Source: Shewanella donghaensis
GTDB lineage: Bacteria > Pseudomonadota > Gammaproteobacteria > Enterobacterales > Shewanellaceae
Assembly: GCF_007567505.1 (NCBI RefSeq)
Contig: NZ_CP041783.1
Span: 434,001-498,000 of the forward strand
Direction: 5' to 3'
Length of the DNA stretch: 64,000 nucleotides
Shown: positions 27,568 through 36,982 of the stretch, piece after piece
Numbering within the stretch: the stretch's first letter is position 1
How the letters are laid out: the number at the start of each line of letters is the position of its first letter
Notes under the pieces: generated by a model
Seen by the model: only the letters and a program-made list of their open reading frames with translations
Told to the model about the DNA's origin: nothing
The model's database searches: none
Made by a program: the position numbers and the translations under genes

Positions 27568-27627
27568 ACTTAGGTAAATTAGCACCATCTTAGAAATAAA
27601 ATCAATTTTGCTTACAAGGATGCAAAC

Positions 27628-29445
27628 ATGAAGGCACTTAAATGGCTATTAGGTATTGTGGCAGGCGTAGTATTACTGCTGGTTGTTTATTTAACGGTAT
27701 TTTTTGACCCAAATAGCTTTAAACCGCAAATAGTTGATGCAGTTAAAAAACAAACCGGTCGTGATTTCGTTATCAAAGAAGATCTCAGTTGGAGTTTCTT
27801 TCCCTCTCTTGGTATTAACTTAGGCGGTATTTCGCTTTCTAATCCAGAAAACTTTAGTCCAAGTACTTTATTGGAAGTAAATGAAGCCATTGCCAGTGTG
27901 TCGCTAATGCCTTTATTAAGCCAAGAAGTTGAAATTGCTCAATTGTCTCTTGATGGTTTAACCATGAATATGGTGACCAAAAAAGATGGCTCAACTAGCT
28001 TTGATGGTTTAAGTGGAGAAAGCGCTTCAGAAAATGTTGCTACTGAAACTGAAGCGTCAACAGGTAACAGTGTTGAACTGCAAAGTCTACAAATTGGTGG
28101 TGTATCTATTACTAACACGACCATTAATATTATTGATGAAGCAGCTGGCACGACGCAAGTCTTCAGTTTGAACAGTCTCACCTTAGGTAAGTTTTCACTG
28201 GGTAATGCAGCCGATTTTGCTTATGACTTTTCTGCACAAATGCCTGATATGACAGTAGCAAGTAAAGGTGATGGTCAGTTAACCATTAGCAAAGACATGA
28301 CAAAGGTAGCTATCGCGGACTTTACAATTAATACTGACGTAAACGGCGAAGCCATTCCTAATAAATCATTGAGTAGCAAATTGTCTACAGATATTAATGT
28401 TGCTTTGGATGCTAAGACTTTAGAAGTAGTGATTAATGATCTGTCAGCGATGGATATTACCGCTACAGGTTCATTAGATGTTAATTACGGCACTAATATA
28501 CCAAAAATTAACTTACAAATTGATGTCGGTGATATTGATGTTGATAAATTAATGCCAGCTTCGGAAGCGACAGAAAGTACAACTGAGGAAAAGGTCGCTT
28601 CAAATGAGCCAGCTGTTGAACCCGATTTATCCGCTTTAAAGACTATCGATCTCACATTAGCTATGACGGTCAAGTCCATTAAAGTGGCTAACTTATTGAC
28701 TCAATCATGGGTTATGAAGGCGAAAGTAAAAGATGGTGTTGCTGATTTAACTCAGTTTTCTGCTAATTTGTATGAGGGCAGCATTAAAGCCACGGCAAAA
28801 CTTGATGGTCGTCAGAAAGTCGCAACCTATCGCTTTGAAGAAACTTTATCAGGTGTACAATTCCGTCCTTTACTCAAAGATGCTGCGGATATTGATTTAA
28901 TCTCTGGCTCAGCTAACTTTACCGTTTCTGGTTCAGGTAAGAGTTTAATCCCAGATAACTTGAAGAAAAACCTACTTGCAAAAGGCAATTTTGAAATTGC
29001 AGATGGTTCTATTTATGGGGTTAACATTCCACAAATGATCCGTAGTGCTGAAGATAAATTGAAAGGCGACTTGTCAGCGAGTAATGAAGAAGAGTTAAAA
29101 ACGGATTTTACCAGTCTAACCGGTAGCTTTGATTTGAAAAATGCTGTTGTCACTAACCCAGATCTTGCAATGGCATCGCCATTGATCCGTCTAGGTGGTA
29201 AAGGCAGTGCTAATATCGATACACAAACTGTTGATTACAAATTAACGACGTCTTTAGTCGGATCACTCGCTGGTCAGGGTGGCGATAATAGCGCACTTGC
29301 AGGTGTTGATATTCCACTTACGATTACAGGCAGTATGCAAGACCCTAAATTTGGCATAGATACTAGTGCATTGTTTGATGCCAAACTGAAGGGTGAAACA
29401 GATAAATTGAAAGACAGTTTATTTAAAAAATTAGGAGGGTTTTAA
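27628..29445 (+). CDS. asmA: AsmA family protein
   Basis: A 605-residue protein with one N-terminal membrane anchor (about 7-27) and a large periplasmic part; E. coli AsmA has 617 aa. The first domain has DPNSFKPQIVDAVKKQTGRDF and LSWSFFPSLGINLGGISLSN, the AsmA signature. The C-terminal part has FRPLLKDAADIDLISGSANF and SLVGSLAGQGG. AsmA-like proteins are implicated in phospholipid transport and outer-membrane assembly between the two membranes. The stop overlaps the next gene's start (TAATG), so the lipoprotein gene is translationally coupled. It follows rraA by 60 bp. Confidence 0.92.
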   Translation: MKALKWLLGIVAGVVLLLVVYLTVFFDPNSFKPQIVDAVKKQTGRDFVIKEDLSWSFFPSLGINLGGISLSNPENFSPSTLLEVNEAIASVSLMPLLSQEVEIAQLSLDGLTMNMVTKKDGSTSFDGLSGESASENVATETEASTGNSVELQSLQIGGVSITNTTINIIDEAAGTTQVFSLNSLTLGKFSLGNAADFAYDFSAQMPDMTVASKGDGQLTISKDMTKVAIADFTINTDVNGEAIPNKSLSSKLSTDINVALDAKTLEVVINDLSAMDITATGSLDVNYGTNIPKINLQIDVGDIDVDKLMPASEATESTTEEKVASNEPAVEPDLSALKTIDLTLAMTVKSIKVANLLTQSWVMKAKVKDGVADLTQFSANLYEGSIKATAKLDGRQKVATYRFEETLSGVQFRPLLKDAADIDLISGSANFTVSGSGKSLIPDNLKKNLLAKGNFEIADGSIYGVNIPQMIRSAEDKLKGDLSASNEEELKTDFTSLTGSFDLKNAVVTNPDLAMASPLIRLGGKGSANIDTQTVDYKLTTSLVGSLAGQGGDNSALAGVDIPLTITGSMQDPKFGIDTSALFDAKLKGETDKLKDSLFKKLGGF

Positions 29446-29984
29446 TGAAACGATTAGTAGGTTGCTTAAGCATTTTAATGGTGGGTTGTTCAGCAACGAG
29501 CGCAGACGTTACAGCTGAAGCTCAACAAACAACGGTTAATCAGGTGGTAAAGGCTGATAAAACCATAATGCTAGGAGCTGGAGTATCAACAATGGCACAT
29601 ACTCTTTTAACTGGTCAGTTAGACGCTGAACCTTATACAGATAGTACCAAGGCTATGTCATTGACATTTACAGCCACCAATACTCACTCTGAAACTGTGC
29701 GTATACGTTTTAACTCAGGTATGACTGCTGATTTATGGCTTTATGATCAAAAAGGTCAAAAGGTGTGGTCTTCTTCACAAGATATGATGTATACCCAAGC
29801 ATTGCGTGATGTCACCTTAGCGCCAACTAAATCGATTGTTAGCCGTTTTAGTGTTCCGGCTGCCGTCATGGGTAAAGTTAATGGTTCTGGATACCGTTTT
29901 GAAGTCAAGTTTGCTGGTAAGTCATCTGATGATAGCGGTGCGATGTTATTGAACCTAGGTTCTACACCCTTGATCGTAAAATGA
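29445..29984 (+). CDS. Lipoprotein with BsuPI-type inhibitor domain
   Basis: A 179-residue lipoprotein: a short signal with lipobox LMVGC (Cys15). The domain at about 66-165 resembles BsuPI, named for a Bacillus intracellular proteinase inhibitor (MSLTFTATNTHSETVRIRF, then VWSSSQDMMYTQALRDVTL). BsuPI domains are immunoglobulin-like and are found in secreted proteins of many bacteria; inhibitor activity here is not shown. Its ATG overlaps the asmA stop, suggesting coupled expression and possibly a joint role in the envelope. A bidirectional terminator follows. Confidence 0.75.
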   Translation: MKRLVGCLSILMVGCSATSADVTAEAQQTTVNQVVKADKTIMLGAGVSTMAHTLLTGQLDAEPYTDSTKAMSLTFTATNTHSETVRIRFNSGMTADLWLYDQKGQKVWSSSQDMMYTQALRDVTLAPTKSIVSRFSVPAAVMGKVNGSGYRFEVKFAGKSSDDSGAMLLNLGSTPLIVK

Positions 29985-30013
29985 TATCGAACTAACACTC
30001 GATTTAGAGACAT

Positions 30014-30045
30014 AAAAAACGGCAAGTTAAACTTGCCGTTTTTTT
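30014..30045. terminator. Bidirectional terminator between the BsuPI lipoprotein gene and mltD
   Basis: AAACGGCAAGT (30017-30027), TAA, ACTTGCCGTTT (30031-30041), with A and T runs on the two sides. It serves the two convergent transcription units. Confidence 0.92.
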
Positions 30046-30084
30046 ATGTGTATACCAAACCAATGCTAGTTTAAAGTCAATTAT

Positions 30085-31611
30085 CTATGCGTTAACCTTA
30101 GACACATCAACAATCAACTTAAGCATCTGACCAGGTTGAATATATTTCGTATTTTGTAGTTTATTCCATTGAATAAGCTCATCAACTGAAACATTAAATC
30201 TAGTCGCTATTCTCGCTAATGAATCACCTGATCTCACTTTGTAATTCACCGTTCTTTCAGCAGCATTTTGCTTTGACGATACCGAGCCAACTTTTAATTC
30301 TTTGCCGATACTTAATGTTCCGTTCTTAGATAAGCGATTCCAACGAATTAAATCATCAACGCTGACATTATTATTCCTTGCTATAACCCATAAGGAGTCA
30401 CCAGACTTCACCGTGTGAGTTCGAGATTTGACAGAGAACGTACTTGTTGTCTGTGCAAGTAATTGGTCTGTCGTTAGGCTTTGACCTTCCTGTGGGACAG
30501 GGATGATTAAATATTTTCCCGCTCTAATATTGTTGTTTTTAAGGTCGTTACTTGATCGGATAAACGAGGATGAAGTATCAAATCTTTTCGCAATTTGACT
30601 GACAGTATCACCTGATTGAATTTGGTATCTGTGCCAGTTCAACTTAGATTTTGGATCAAGCTTTGCCAGTTTTTGCTCAAACACTGTCGCCTTATCAAAA
30701 GGCACCACAAGGGTATGCGGGCCATCTGGTGATGTTGCCCATCGGTCTAATCCAGGATTCAGCGCCTTCAATTCATTAATATTCATATCTGCTAGATCTG
30801 CTGCAAGCTTAAGATCAATCTGGCTTTGGGTATCAACAATGGCGATATGTTGGTCATTGCTGATAGGAGTTAAATTAATCCCATATTTTTCAGAATGTTG
30901 AATGACATCAGCTAATGCAATTAACTGAGGGACATATCGCTGGGTTTCACGCGGTAAAGATAGCGCCCAAAACTCTGTGCTTTTACCAGCAGCTATATTA
31001 CGACGAACAGCATTATTAACTCGTCCTTCACCGGTATTATAAGCCGCAATAGCGTATAACCAGTTTTGACCAGTTCTATCATATAGATATTCTAAAAAGT
31101 CCAGCGCAGCAGTTGTTGCTGCAGGTACATCGCGTCTACCGTCATACCACCAGTCACTTTTAACGCCAAAGTAATCAGAGATCGGTGTGGTTAATTGCCA
31201 TAAGCCTGAAGCTGCACTGGCTGAATATGCTGAAGGGTCAAAAGAGCTTTCCACAATAGGTAACAAAGCTAATTCAATGGGTAAATCACGCTTTTCAAGT
31301 TCTTCAACTATGTAATGTAGATAAGGTTCTGCACGCTGAGAAACGATTTCTAAATGTCTTGGGTTTGCTAGATACCAGTCTCGGTATTGATTTACCAGTT
31401 TCACATCATCAATTGGCATTGTCATTTGCAGACGTATTCTTTGCCAAACATCAGTTACTTCAACAGGTTTTTCAACTTTTCCTATGGCTTTTTTTGATTC
31501 AGCGGGCTGTTGGATGACAATCGGTGCAGGGTCTTGTTCAACTGTTGTGAGAGTTTGACACCCTGACAACAAAGTTAAGCTTCCAACAAAAAAGTATAAA
31601 GGTTTTTGCAT
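30085..31611 (-). CDS. mltD: Membrane-bound lytic murein transglycosylase D
   Basis: A 508-residue outer-membrane lipoprotein that cleaves peptidoglycan to 1,6-anhydromuropeptides. The lipobox is LLSGC (Cys18). The SLT domain has the catalytic Glu121 in LLPIVESSFDPSAYS, then ASGLWQL and AAYNTGEGRVNNAV. Three LysM repeats follow at about 329-371, 399-441 and 457-500 (each with QSGDT, KSGDS or RSGDS), which bind the glycan. In E. coli and relatives mltD is next to gloB; here gloB lies upstream on the same strand, 143 bp away. Confidence 0.96.
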   Translation of the reverse strand: MQKPLYFFVGSLTLLSGCQTLTTVEQDPAPIVIQQPAESKKAIGKVEKPVEVTDVWQRIRLQMTMPIDDVKLVNQYRDWYLANPRHLEIVSQRAEPYLHYIVEELEKRDLPIELALLPIVESSFDPSAYSASAASGLWQLTTPISDYFGVKSDWWYDGRRDVPAATTAALDFLEYLYDRTGQNWLYAIAAYNTGEGRVNNAVRRNIAAGKSTEFWALSLPRETQRYVPQLIALADVIQHSEKYGINLTPISNDQHIAIVDTQSQIDLKLAADLADMNINELKALNPGLDRWATSPDGPHTLVVPFDKATVFEQKLAKLDPKSKLNWHRYQIQSGDTVSQIAKRFDTSSSFIRSSNDLKNNNIRAGKYLIIPVPQEGQSLTTDQLLAQTTSTFSVKSRTHTVKSGDSLWVIARNNNVSVDDLIRWNRLSKNGTLSIGKELKVGSVSSKQNAAERTVNYKVRSGDSLARIATRFNVSVDELIQWNKLQNTKYIQPGQMLKLIVDVSKVNA

Positions 31612-31754
31612 CTAAAAATAAATCCTAAGTCTTGCAAAACAGGCTGAAAAATTTTGTCAGCCAAAAGTATATGGTCAAAATTGAAGCGGCATTGTAGTGT
31701 AAATTGACTTCAATGTCTTTGCTAAGTTAGCTATATGGCGGCTAGCTCAAATTT

Positions 31755-32531
31755 TTAAAAGTTATTTTTCCACTCTCTGAGTAGAGTAAATGTTTGTAGA
31801 TCAGAAGGTTTTTCGACTTTAAAATGGGCTGATACCACAGCTTTAATTTCTTCGCTGTCACTTCTTAAAAAGGGATTTATCGCTAATTCGGTACCAATGG
31901 TAGAAGGAATCGTAGCTTGATTATGTTGTCTCGCTAACGTCACTGTTTGAATATATTGCTGTAAAGCGAGATTGTTGGGCTCAGTCACAAGTGCAAATTT
32001 TAAATTGGCCGCGGTATATTCATGGGCACAGTAGACTTCAGTTTCAGTGGGTAAAATTGCAAGTTTACCCAGTGAGGCTGACATTTGCTTTGCTGTACCT
32101 TCAAATAATCTACCGCAACCACCACTGAATAATGTATCACCGCAAAATAATTTATCTGCTATTTGATAAGCAATATGCCCAAGAGTGTGTCCTGGTACTG
32201 TGATGACATCGACTGCCGCTTCAATAAACTCAAGTGATAATTGCTGTTCACCTTCTAATGGATGCGTGAGGCCGGTAATATTTTCTGATGCAGGTCCGTA
32301 AACAATTAATGCATTATTATTAGCAAGCTGCAGTTGCTCTATGCCACCAGTATGATCTGAATGATGGTGAGTGATTAAAATTCCTGCTAATTCTAATGAA
32401 GAGTCATTTAAGAAATTAAGAACACTTTTGCCGCAACCGGGATCCACAACATAAGCTTTATTTGAGTTGTTAGCGTGAAAAAGCCAGATGTAATTATCGT
32501 TGAAAGCTGGAATTCTGATGACTGAAAGCAT
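31755..32531 (-). CDS. gloB: Hydroxyacylglutathione hydrolase (glyoxalase II)
   Basis: A 258-residue metallo-beta-lactamase-fold enzyme that hydrolyses S-lactoylglutathione to lactate and glutathione, the second step of methylglyoxal detoxification. The binuclear metal motif THHHSDH is present (His55, His57, Asp59, His60), followed by PGHTLGHIAY, FCGDTLFSGGCGRLFEG and CAHEYTAANLKFA. The start at 32531 (MLSVIRIPAFNDNYIW) fits the E. coli N-terminus (MNLNSIPAFDDNYIW); an ATG at 32543 adds four residues and cannot be excluded. It is divergent from yafS, with 279 bp between them. Confidence 0.95.
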   Translation of the reverse strand: MLSVIRIPAFNDNYIWLFHANNSNKAYVVDPGCGKSVLNFLNDSSLELAGILITHHHSDHTGGIEQLQLANNNALIVYGPASENITGLTHPLEGEQQLSLEFIEAAVDVITVPGHTLGHIAYQIADKLFCGDTLFSGGCGRLFEGTAKQMSASLGKLAILPTETEVYCAHEYTAANLKFALVTEPNNLALQQYIQTVTLARQHNQATIPSTIGTELAINPFLRSDSEEIKAVVSAHFKVEKPSDLQTFTLLREWKNNF

Positions 32532-32810
32532 GATTAAGTCCATAAAAATATCTTGAGTGCTAGGTTAACGGATAATTGGCTTAAGGCCAACTATCGACTG
32601 TTGTTAGGGCTCTTGGCCATTATTTTAGTTATGGCTGCTGTTTAGACGCTAAAATCACAGTGACTGAAATGAATTCTAATAGCACAACTTTTATAATGAG
32701 AAACTGTTTTTGAACTAAGAGATGAATGATAACTCTTGATACCAAAATGCTAACGACAAAAAATGATAAATCGTTATAATCATTGAAAGCTTTTAAAATG
32801 GAGAGTGTTG

Positions 32811-33539
32811 ATGTCGTCAAATCAGAAACCACAACAATGGCAACAATTACCTTGTGGTGATGAGATTCAATTAGCGCTTGAGCAACAACTGGCAAATTGG
32901 TGGCCGAGAATTTTTGGTTATCATTTATTAAAGCTTGGTCCTTTAAGTGGTCAGGTTTCGAGTTTGCATTGTAATATTGCCAGACATTTCTCTATCCATG
33001 ATCAAGACGGCGCATCAATAAAAGCCGACCCGCATCACTTGCCATTGCAAACTAGCTCGATGGATGCGGTTTTAATGAGCTTTCTTATTGAATTTGAACA
33101 AGACCCTTACCGTTTATTACGTGAAGTCGACCGGGTCTTAATTACTGGTGGTTACATTTTTATTTGTGGCTTCAATCCTGTAAGTACGGCATTTATCGGC
33201 AAGATATTGCCCAAGTATCAAACTCAGTTACCATGGAGTGGACAATTCTTTATGCCGGCACGGGTTAAAGATTGGCTTGGCCTTTTGGGCTATCAAATTC
33301 TTCAAGATGAACGATTTATTTATCATCCATTGATTGGTCAAATGGATCAGGGACGTTGGTGGCAGAATAGAATTGAGAAATGGCTGCCCGGAGTCGGGAG
33401 TGTTTATCTTATTGTCGCAAGAAAAATGGAGTCACCTTTGACGCCTATTCGCGAGAAGAAAAAGGCCAGAAACCCGCAATGGGCTGCAGCATCAACAGCA
33501 GGCAGAGCGGGGAGGTCTAAACATTCTAGACAAATATAA
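32811..33539 (+). CDS. yafS: SAM-dependent methyltransferase YafS
   Basis: A 242-residue protein of the class I methyltransferase type, with LPLQTSSMDAVLMSFLIEFE and DPYRLLREVDRVLITGGYIFICGFNP covering the post-II and motif III region. The glycine-rich motif I is weak. The substrate is unknown. ATG 32811 has GGAGAG 6 bp upstream; a GTG at 32805 would overlap this site. The order gloB-yafS-rnhA-dnaQ is the same as in E. coli, which supports the assignment. The C-terminus is basic (about 215-242). Confidence 0.85.
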   Translation: MSSNQKPQQWQQLPCGDEIQLALEQQLANWWPRIFGYHLLKLGPLSGQVSSLHCNIARHFSIHDQDGASIKADPHHLPLQTSSMDAVLMSFLIEFEQDPYRLLREVDRVLITGGYIFICGFNPVSTAFIGKILPKYQTQLPWSGQFFMPARVKDWLGLLGYQILQDERFIYHPLIGQMDQGRWWQNRIEKWLPGVGSVYLIVARKMESPLTPIREKKKARNPQWAAASTAGRAGRSKHSRQI

Positions 33540-33602
33540 TCTTATCCCACCTTACTAGCAGGCATATGAACTTATCTTGTTATAAGAATTTTTTAAAGAA
33601 TG

Positions 33603-34082
33603 CTATTTAGCATCTGGCTGGTAATTAACATCTTCTTGCTGGGGGTTAGCTTCAGCGGCTTCTCTGGCTAAGTCGTCACAGCGTTCATTCTCAATATGAC
33701 CAGCATGACCTTTAACCCAGCGCCAATCCATATCATGGATCTGACTAGCTTTATCAAGCCTTTTCCATAAGTCGACATTTTTGACAGGCGTTTTAGTTGA
33801 AGTAATCCACCCTTTCTTTTTCCAACCATGGATCCACTGGGTGATCCCTTGGCGCATATATTGGCTGTCGCTGGTGAGCACTATCTTACACGGCTCATAC
33901 AAGGCTTCTAATGCGATAATGGGGGCTAATAGTTCCATACGGTTGTTGGTGGTTAATAAAAATCCATCAGACATTTCTTTGGTATGATGCTTATATTTCA
34001 TTACAATACCGTATCCGCCGGGACCTGGATTACCAAGACACGAGCCATCAGTAAATATATTGATAAGTTTTAGTTCTGACAT
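33603..34082 (-). CDS. rnhA: Ribonuclease HI
   Basis: A 159-residue enzyme that cleaves RNA in RNA-DNA hybrids. The active-site carboxylates are Asp12 (FTDGSC), Glu50 (NNRMEL) and Asp72 (TSDSQY), and the fourth is in the ERCDDLA segment; they correspond to E. coli Asp10, Glu48, Asp70 and Asp134. The basic handle with WKKKGW is present. The start at 34082 ([13 protein letters not shown]) matches the family length of about 155 aa; a longer frame to 34112 lacks support. It is divergent from dnaQ with a 76-bp intergenic region, as in E. coli where the promoters overlap. Confidence 0.96.
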   Translation of the reverse strand: MSELKLINIFTDGSCLGNPGPGGYGIVMKYKHHTKEMSDGFLLTTNNRMELLAPIIALEALYEPCKIVLTSDSQYMRQGITQWIHGWKKKGWITSTKTPVKNVDLWKRLDKASQIHDMDWRWVKGHAGHIENERCDDLAREAAEANPQQEDVNYQPDAK

Positions 34083-34158
34083 CAAATTGTTACCATGCAA
34101 AGAGCAATACAAATTTCGGCAATTATACCTATATTTTTACCAATTAATTGAGTTACCT

Positions 34159-34893
34159 ATGAATATTATTTCTGGCGCTAGCCGACAAGTCATTTTAGAT
34201 ACTGAAACAACGGGTATGAACCAAGCTGGTGGGCCTATTTATATTGGTCACAGAATCATCGAAATTGGTTGTGTTGAAGTCATTGACCGAAAGTTAACGG
34301 GTAGAACATATCATCAGTATATCAATCCAGGGCAGATGATTGATCCTGAAGCGATTGAAGTACATGGTATTACTGACGAAAGAGTAGCGAAAGAACCACG
34401 ATTTCATCAAATAGCTCAAGAGTTTATCGACTTTATCGACGGTGCTGAAATAGTCGCGCACAACGCCCCGTTCGATGTGAGTTTTATGGACCTTGAATTT
34501 AGCCAGTTGCGACCACAAGGCCCGAAAACTGCTGATATATGCGCCATTCTTGACTCTCTGGATATCGCTAAATACTTACATCCTGGTCAGAAAAATAACT
34601 TAGATGCATTAAGTAAACGCTACGGTATTGATACATCGCGCCGTACCTATCATGGCGCATTATTGGATGCTGAAATTCTAGCAGATGTTTACTTAGTGAT
34701 GACGGGTGGTCAGATTGGTTTTAATCTGTCTAATGAAAAGGCCGGTCAAGAAGCGGGTGGGATACAATTAATTGATCAAAATGCGTTTAATCTTAAAGTG
34801 ATTCAAGCTACGGCCGATGAATTAGTATCACATGATCAACGACTTGATTTAGTCCTTAAATCAGGTTCATGTATCTGGAGAGATGAAGCCTAA
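34159..34893 (+). CDS. dnaQ: DNA polymerase III epsilon subunit (proofreading exonuclease)
   Basis: A 244-residue 3'-5' exonuclease of the replicase core; E. coli DnaQ has 243 aa. Exo I is LDTETTG (Asp14, Glu16), Exo II is HNAPFDVSF, and Exo III-epsilon is HGALLDAEILADVY. A flexible Gln-rich segment and a C-terminal tail that binds the alpha subunit follow. ATG 34159 was chosen by homology; the longer frame from 34060 would overlap the rnhA start. It ends 3 bp before the next gene, so the two are likely co-translated. Confidence 0.96.
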   Translation: MNIISGASRQVILDTETTGMNQAGGPIYIGHRIIEIGCVEVIDRKLTGRTYHQYINPGQMIDPEAIEVHGITDERVAKEPRFHQIAQEFIDFIDGAEIVAHNAPFDVSFMDLEFSQLRPQGPKTADICAILDSLDIAKYLHPGQKNNLDALSKRYGIDTSRRTYHGALLDAEILADVYLVMTGGQIGFNLSNEKAGQEAGGIQLIDQNAFNLKVIQATADELVSHDQRLDLVLKSGSCIWRDEA

Positions 34894-34896
34894 ACA

Positions 34897-36198
34897 ATGA
34901 AGCTAATGAAATCATACTGCCTTGCCCTTATTTTCATATTGTCTGCAGCACTAACGCCTCAGTTTGCGGCGGCTGTTCCTTATTCGCAGGCAAGTGAATT
35001 ACAAAATAGATTTCGCATCGACCATATGGTTGATGAGCTCACACTATTGGTGCAGAGAAACTATGGTTCATCCCCAGTCATCGTTATATTGCCAGATGGT
35101 TCAAAATGGTATGCCGAAAGACATCCAGAAACGGTTAAGTGGGTTGATGGTATAACGGGGGACATGATTAAAATTCAGAAGCCTATGCCTGGACCCTGGC
35201 AGTTACTGGGTGATTTAGCACCGAATTCAACAATCCAAAAAGTATCAAACCTTGAAATTGATGTCGAACGCATTCCACAGCCCTTGTTTCAGGGTGAAAG
35301 GCTAAAAGTCACTGCTCGCTTATTAGGTGATGGTTTGACGGTAAGGTTGCCAGGTTTAGATTATATGATTGAGTGGACAGTAAAGTTCGCCAGTCACCAT
35401 ATAAATACTGATGCTAATTTTACCACTGGCACAGTTACCGTGGGTTCTTATAAAGATAATGGTGAAGGCTTGGATGAAAAACCTGATGACGGGATTTTTA
35501 CTGGTAAGCAAAATCTGAATCAACCTTGGGGTAATTACACGTTAAGCGTTATTGCCAGAAATAATATTTTTCAAAGGGAAGTGACTTATCCATTTTATCT
35601 ATCTGAAAAACCGGTAAAAGTCGAAATTGTTAAACCAGAAGATAGGCTCAATGGTGTCTGGCAGATAGATGTCAAAGTTGATGATGAAGTGCTTAAATTA
35701 GAACAAACCCATTTCCATTTTGAAATAGTGGGCCCTGCCGGGCTTAAGTTACCAGTGGTGTTAGATAAGATTGAATTTGCAGAAACATTGATCTCCTTAC
35801 CAGAAGTGACAGATTTTGGCAGCTACAGAATAAAGGGAAGTGCAGCTTCTACAACGTTAGATGGCCGAGAAATACTATTAGATTTACCCGAATTGTTTTT
35901 TAACTTAATAGAACCACCAGCGCCGCCTCCCAGTGCTGAAGAGCTTGCTGCACGTGCCGCAGTCATAGCCGCATTAGAAGAAGAGGCGGCTAAAAGTAAA
36001 GCGATTGTGTGGATAGTATCGATTAATGGCGTGTTATTGATTATCGGGATACTGGGTTTGATTATTTGGCGTAAAAAACAAGCGCTCAATAAAGCACTTG
36101 CGGCAACTAAATTAAGATTAGAACAAGAAACTGATAAAAATGATGAAGCTGAACCGTCTATTGATGATCTGGATTTATCAATGCCGGATGATAAATAA
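34897..36198 (+). CDS. TIGR03503-type protein, exported and membrane-anchored
   Basis: A 433-residue protein with an N-terminal signal peptide (about 1-26, ending FAAA), a large periplasmic part with likely beta-sandwich domains, and a C-terminal TM helix at about 366-390 (IVWIVSINGVLLIIGILGLI) with a short acidic tail. I recognise it as the TIGR03503 family, conserved in Shewanella and Vibrio, function unknown. A segment around 190-200 (GSYKDNGEGLDEKPDDGIF) resembles a calcium-binding-like loop. Its start is 3 bp after the dnaQ stop, so expression appears tied to dnaQ, though a functional link is not obvious. Confidence 0.8.
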   Translation: MKLMKSYCLALIFILSAALTPQFAAAVPYSQASELQNRFRIDHMVDELTLLVQRNYGSSPVIVILPDGSKWYAERHPETVKWVDGITGDMIKIQKPMPGPWQLLGDLAPNSTIQKVSNLEIDVERIPQPLFQGERLKVTARLLGDGLTVRLPGLDYMIEWTVKFASHHINTDANFTTGTVTVGSYKDNGEGLDEKPDDGIFTGKQNLNQPWGNYTLSVIARNNIFQREVTYPFYLSEKPVKVEIVKPEDRLNGVWQIDVKVDDEVLKLEQTHFHFEIVGPAGLKLPVVLDKIEFAETLISLPEVTDFGSYRIKGSAASTTLDGREILLDLPELFFNLIEPPAPPPSAEELAARAAVIAALEEEAAKSKAIVWIVSINGVLLIIGILGLIIWRKKQALNKALAATKLRLEQETDKNDEAEPSIDDLDLSMPDDK

Positions 36199-36310
36199 AT
36201 ATTCGACCGATTTTATGTTTTCACTTATCACAGAAATAAACATAAATAAGCTAAGATTTAAGCGAGTTGAACGTTTTTTAGCTAAACAGACCAAAATATT
36301 AAAAAAACTG

Positions 36311-36339
36311 TTGACGGTTTTTGCCTACAACTTTATTAT
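36311..36339 (+). promoter_or_regulatory. Promoter of the tRNA-Asp genes
   Basis: -35 TTGACG (36311-36316), 17-bp spacer, -10 TATTAT (36334-36339), followed by a C-rich stretch (CCCTGC) fitting a stringent-type discriminator. The first tRNA starts 16 bp after the -10. Confidence 0.8.
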
Positions 36340-36354
36340 CCCTGCAACTTAAGT

Positions 36355-36431
36355 GGAGCGGTAGTTCAGTTGGTTAGAATACCGGCCTGTCACGCCGGGG
36401 GTCGCGGGTTCGAGTCCCGTCCGCTCCGCCA
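36355..36431 (+). tRNA. tRNA-Asp (GTC), copy 1
   Basis: A 77-nt gene. The acceptor stem GGAGCGG pairs with CCGCTCC, the anticodon loop CTGTCAC gives GUC (Asp), the T arm is CGGGTTCGAGTCCCG, and CCA is encoded. It is nearly identical to E. coli tRNA-Asp. It follows dnaQ and a TIGR03503 gene, matching the dnaQ-aspV order of E. coli. Confidence 0.98.
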
Positions 36432-36481
36432 GTTAAGTTACTTAGATTTTGATTATCTGTTTTAACGGATGACACAATTTA

Positions 36482-36558
36482 GGAGCGGTAGTTCAGTTGG
36501 TTAGAATACCGGCCTGTCACGCCGGGGGTCGCGGGTTCGAGTCCCGTCCGCTCCGCCA
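36482..36558 (+). tRNA. tRNA-Asp (GTC), copy 2
   Basis: A 77-nt gene with the same sequence as copy 1, 50 bp downstream and probably co-transcribed with it. A perfect terminator follows at 36567-36595. Confidence 0.98.
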
Positions 36559-36566
36559 AATAGATT

Positions 36567-36595
36567 AGCCCTTGTCATTAGACAAGGGCTTTTTT
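36567..36595 (+). terminator. Terminator of the tRNA-Asp genes
   Basis: AGCCCTTGTC (36567-36576), ATTA, GACAAGGGCT (36581-36590), then TTTTT. A perfect 10-bp stem. Degraded copies of the same hairpin recur in the later spacers. Confidence 0.93.
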
Positions 36596-36638
36596 ATGTC
36601 TAAAAATTGAGTTTGGTTTCCTAACGTGGTGCATAATT

Positions 36639-36719
36639 AAGTTCAGTAGGTTATTTTTTATAAGAGCTGCCGGCCTGTCACGCCGGAGGTCGCGGGTTCG
36701 AGTCCCGTCCGCTCCGCCA
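36639..36719 (+). pseudogene. tRNA-Asp pseudogene, decayed copy A
   Basis: The 3' 50 nt (36670-36719) match the tRNA-Asp genes except for one changed base in the variable region (GGAGG instead of GGGGG), so the anticodon stem-loop, T arm and CCA are present. The 5' acceptor strand is missing and a T-rich insertion splits the D arm, so it cannot form an acceptor stem. Confidence 0.85.
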
Positions 36720-36810
36720 AATAGATTAGCCCTTGTCATTAGACTCTTTAAGATAAAAGGGCTTTTTATGTCTAAAATTTGAGTTTAGTTTCCTAACGTT
36801 ATGCACAATT

Positions 36811-36890
36811 AAGTTCAGTAGGTTATTTTTTATAAGAGCTGCCGGCCTGTCACGCCAGGGGCGCGGGTTCGAGTCCTGACCACTTCGCCA
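36811..36890 (+). pseudogene. tRNA-Asp pseudogene, decayed copy B
   Basis: The 3' 49 nt (36842-36890) keep the anticodon loop and a T-loop but have several changes (CCAGGGGCG, TCCTGACCACTTCG) and no 5' acceptor strand. Confidence 0.85.
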
Positions 36891-36982
36891 AATATGTAAG
36901 CCCTTGTCTTTAGACTCTTTAAGATAAAAGGGTTTTTTTATGTCTAAAATTTGAGTTTAGTTTCCTAACGTTATGCATAATT

